This document shows positions 6,812-9,080 of a stretch of 9,080 nt of DNA, in pieces. Position 1 is the first letter of the stretch; the number at the start of each line of letters is the position of its first letter. Origin of the DNA: JBOGJG01 sp050747825 (GTDB taxonomy: Bacteria; Acidobacteriota; UBA6911; RPQK01; JBOGJG01); assembly GCA_050747825.1 (NCBI GenBank), contig JBOGJG010000219.1, forward strand, positions 1-9,080. The letters run 5' to 3'. Both the position numbers and the translations under genes were made by a program. The notes under the pieces were generated by a model. It was given only the letters and a program-made list of their open reading frames with translations. It was not told the DNA's origin and did no database searches.

Positions 6812-8252
6812 TTACCTGGCCTTCCTGCCTGAAATCATCCTCTCGGCCGCCGGCGTCCTTCTGATGGTGGTCATCCCCTACACGGATCGTCACTACCGGA
6901 GCCGAACCCTCGGATATGCAGCCCTGGCCGCCATAGCCATTTCGGTCATTCCGGTCCTTATCCAATGGAATGCTCTTGTGGAGACAGGGCCGGGCCTGGC
7001 GTTTTACGACACCATCTTTAGAGACCAGTTCGCCCAATTTTGCAAGCTGCTCTTTCTGTTTGCCAGCGGAGCCGTGATTCTGATTTCCATCCATTATCTG
7101 GAGAAAGACAGCCTTTTCTACGGCGAGTTTTTTACGCTCCTGCTCTTCGCCACGGTCGGAATGTGCGTGATGGCCAGCAGCGCCGATCTGATACTGACTT
7201 TCCTAGGACTGGAAATTCTGTCCATTTCCACCTACGTCCTGGCGAGCTTTCGCGAGCGGGAGGTCCGATCCACCGAATCGGCCTGGAAGTATTTCATCCT
7301 GGGGGCGTTTTCGACCGCTTTTCTGCTCTACGGCATTGCCTTCGTCTATGGAGCCACAGGCTCAACCAAATACCTGCAGATCGCCGGCCGGCTCTCTTTG
7401 AACCAGGACTACCCGCTCACCCTGCTGCTGGGGCTGGGGCTCATCATCGTTGGATTCGGATTCAAGGCGGCGCTGGCGCCTTTTCAGGTTTGGACTCCGG
7501 ACGTCTACGAAGGCGCGCCTGTCCCCATTACGGCGCATCTGGCGGTCGGCTCCAAGGCCGCCGCATTCGTTGCCTTTCTGCGCGTGCTGTATCAGGTGCT
7601 CCCCGACCTCAGCGCCGACTGGCAGCTCATCCTGTGGGCTTCGGCGGCATTGACCATGTTCGTCGGAAACGTGGCGGCCCTGACTCAGAGCAACATCAAG
7701 CGAATGCTGGCCTATTCCTCCATTGCCCATGCCGGCTATCTGCTGGTGGGACTCAATGCCAACAATAAGCTCGGGGCGGAAAGCGTGCTCTTTTACCTGA
7801 TCGCCTACGCCTTGATGACCCTCGGTGCTTTTGCCGTGGTGCAGGCTTATGGACGTTTGAATGAACGCTATGTGAACATCAACGACTACTCGGGGATGGG
7901 CTACCGCAATCCGTTTTTGAGCATTTCATTGTCCGTATTTCTAATCTCCATGGCGGGAATTCCGGCCACCGCGGGATTCATGGGCAAGCTCTTTCTTTTT
8001 GCGGCCGCTATCGAGAGCGAGATGTATGCGCTGGTGATACTGGGCCTCATCGCCTCAGCTATCGGAGTTTATTACTACCTGCGCGTGATTGTCCTCATGT
8101 ACATGCAGCACCCGGAGGGCGAGGCAGCAACCGGACTCACCCTTCCCATGGCGGTTCGGATTGCGATTGTGATTATGTTGATCGGAACGTTTTACCTGGG
8201 CCTGTATCCGGGCCCTTTTTTAAGTCTGGCAAGTGAGGCTTCGAACTTTTGA
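6801..8252 (+). CDS. nuoN: NADH-quinone oxidoreductase subunit N
   Basis: NuoN is the third antiporter-like proton-pumping subunit, nearest the quinone module in assembled complex I. It has 483 residues (485 in E. coli) and about 14 helices. Channel residues are present: E138 in FLGLEILSIS, K222 in GFGFKAALAPFQVWTPDVY, K252 in VGSKAAAF and K396 in GFMGKLFLF. The signature VYEGAPVPITAHLAVGSK spans about 235-252. The GTG start at 6801 lies inside the last codons of nuoM (11-nt overlap) and gives the normal N-terminus NFDYLAFLPEI. The ribosome site is weak, so coupling to nuoM is likely. The stop TGA overlaps the TTG start of greA in the four bases TTGA. Confidence 0.97.
   Translation: MNFDYLAFLPEIILSAAGVLLMVVIPYTDRHYRSRTLGYAALAAIAISVIPVLIQWNALVETGPGLAFYDTIFRDQFAQFCKLLFLFASGAVILISIHYLEKDSLFYGEFFTLLLFATVGMCVMASSADLILTFLGLEILSISTYVLASFREREVRSTESAWKYFILGAFSTAFLLYGIAFVYGATGSTKYLQIAGRLSLNQDYPLTLLLGLGLIIVGFGFKAALAPFQVWTPDVYEGAPVPITAHLAVGSKAAAFVAFLRVLYQVLPDLSADWQLILWASAALTMFVGNVAALTQSNIKRMLAYSSIAHAGYLLVGLNANNKLGAESVLFYLIAYALMTLGAFAVVQAYGRLNERYVNINDYSGMGYRNPFLSISLSVFLISMAGIPATAGFMGKLFLFAAAIESEMYALVILGLIASAIGVYYYLRVIVLMYMQHPEGEAATGLTLPMAVRIAIVIMLIGTFYLGLYPGPFLSLASEASNF
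8235..8238 (+). promoter_or_regulatory. Ribosome binding site for greA inside nuoN
   Basis: GAGG lies 10 nt upstream of the TTG codon at 8249 and within the nuoN coding end. It supports TTG as the greA start. An in-frame stop TGA at 8234-8236 rules out any earlier start. Confidence 0.55.
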
Positions 8253-8711
8253 AAGACATAAAAAAGAAATTGGAAGATCAGATTCGACGGCTGGAGCGCG
8301 AGCTTAGGGAAGAACTTCCTCAGGCCCTTAAAAAAGCGCTCGAGATGGGAGACCTGCGCGAAAACGCCGAATATCAGACAGCCAAGGAGCGGCAGTCATA
8401 CGTGCAGGCCCAACTGGGCCACCTGCGGGAACGCCTCTCTAAGCTTTCCATGGTCAATCTCAATAAAATCCCCAGCGACAGGGTCTCTTACGGTTCCACG
8501 GTGGTGATTGTAGACCAGAATACCGGAAATGAAGTCACCTATCGGCTGGTCACCAGCGAGGAATCGGACGTCGAGAAGGGCCTGATTTCCACCACCTCAC
8601 CCATCGGCAAGAGCCTCATGGGAAAGGAGGAAGGGGATGAGGTCGAGGCACAAACGCCTCGGGGAGTCAAGAAATACGAGATTGTGAAGCTGACGACGAT
8701 TCACGAACAGA

Positions 8712-8716
<5 letters not shown>
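8249..8716 (+). CDS. greA: Transcription elongation factor GreA (short N-terminus)
   Basis: GreA rescues backtracked RNA polymerase by inserting its coiled coil into the secondary channel and stimulating cleavage of the RNA 3' end. This protein has 155 residues (158 in E. coli). Residues 2-72 are the charged, helical coiled-coil domain with the family tip motif GDLRENAEY (34-42). It keeps the two acids, D35 and E38, that hold Mg2+. Residues from about 76 are the FKBP-like domain (SYGSTVVIVDQNTG to SPIGKSLMGKEEGDEV, then YEIVKLTTI). The N-terminus is about six residues shorter than in E. coli and lacks the usual opening MT-x-x-G motif, a form I associate with Acidobacteria. The TTG start overlaps the nuoN stop by 4 nt. 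No separate promoter is seen, so it is probably expressed with complex I. Its stop TGA is part of the first unit of the repeat array that follows. Confidence 0.95.

Positions 8717-9080
<364 letters not shown>

Overview
The window comes from a bacterium with moderately high G+C content. The GreA variant, the ThiS-ThiG fusion and the gaps filled with short tandem repeats would fit an Acidobacteriota-like lineage. That placement rests on memory of protein families, not on a search, and is only moderately supported. All seven genes are housekeeping genes that look intact. Every key catalytic or proton-channel residue I checked is present.

Layout. Positions 1-172 hold no convincing gene. They contain a nested imperfect palindrome cut by the left edge and four tandem 7-bp units. 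On the minus strand, thiSG (a ThiS-ThiG fusion for the thiazole half of thiamin) is followed after 53 nt by aroB (3-dehydroquinate synthase, shikimate pathway). They probably share one transcript reading leftward. The gap between them holds a second 7-bp array and a stem-loop. The divergent region 2350-2490 holds a TATAAT box facing thiSG, a perfect 9-bp dyad, and a TTGACA-17 bp-TAAGAT promoter facing right. On the plus strand follow nuoJ, nuoK, nuoL, nuoM, nuoN and greA, packed with gaps of 2-7 nt or overlaps of 4-11 nt, so they are probably one operon. From the greA stop codon to the right edge (8712-9080) lies a dense array of 7-bp repeats with five identical interspersed 21-mers.

How the genes work together. 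NuoJ, K, L, M and N form most of the membrane arm of NADH:quinone oxidoreductase (complex I), including all three antiporter-like proton-pumping subunits. NuoA-I are not present, so the complex is encoded in at least two places. greA overlaps nuoN by 4 nt and is probably translated by coupling to it, an unexpected partnership of respiration and transcription elongation. thiSG and aroB belong to separate cofactor and aromatic pathways.

The most unusual signal is in the gaps. Three separate arrays, with different sequences, share a 7-bp unit carrying one GG/CC step per unit. In each, the CC lies on the transcript strand of the neighbouring gene. I see no new protein system such as defence or secretion genes in this window.
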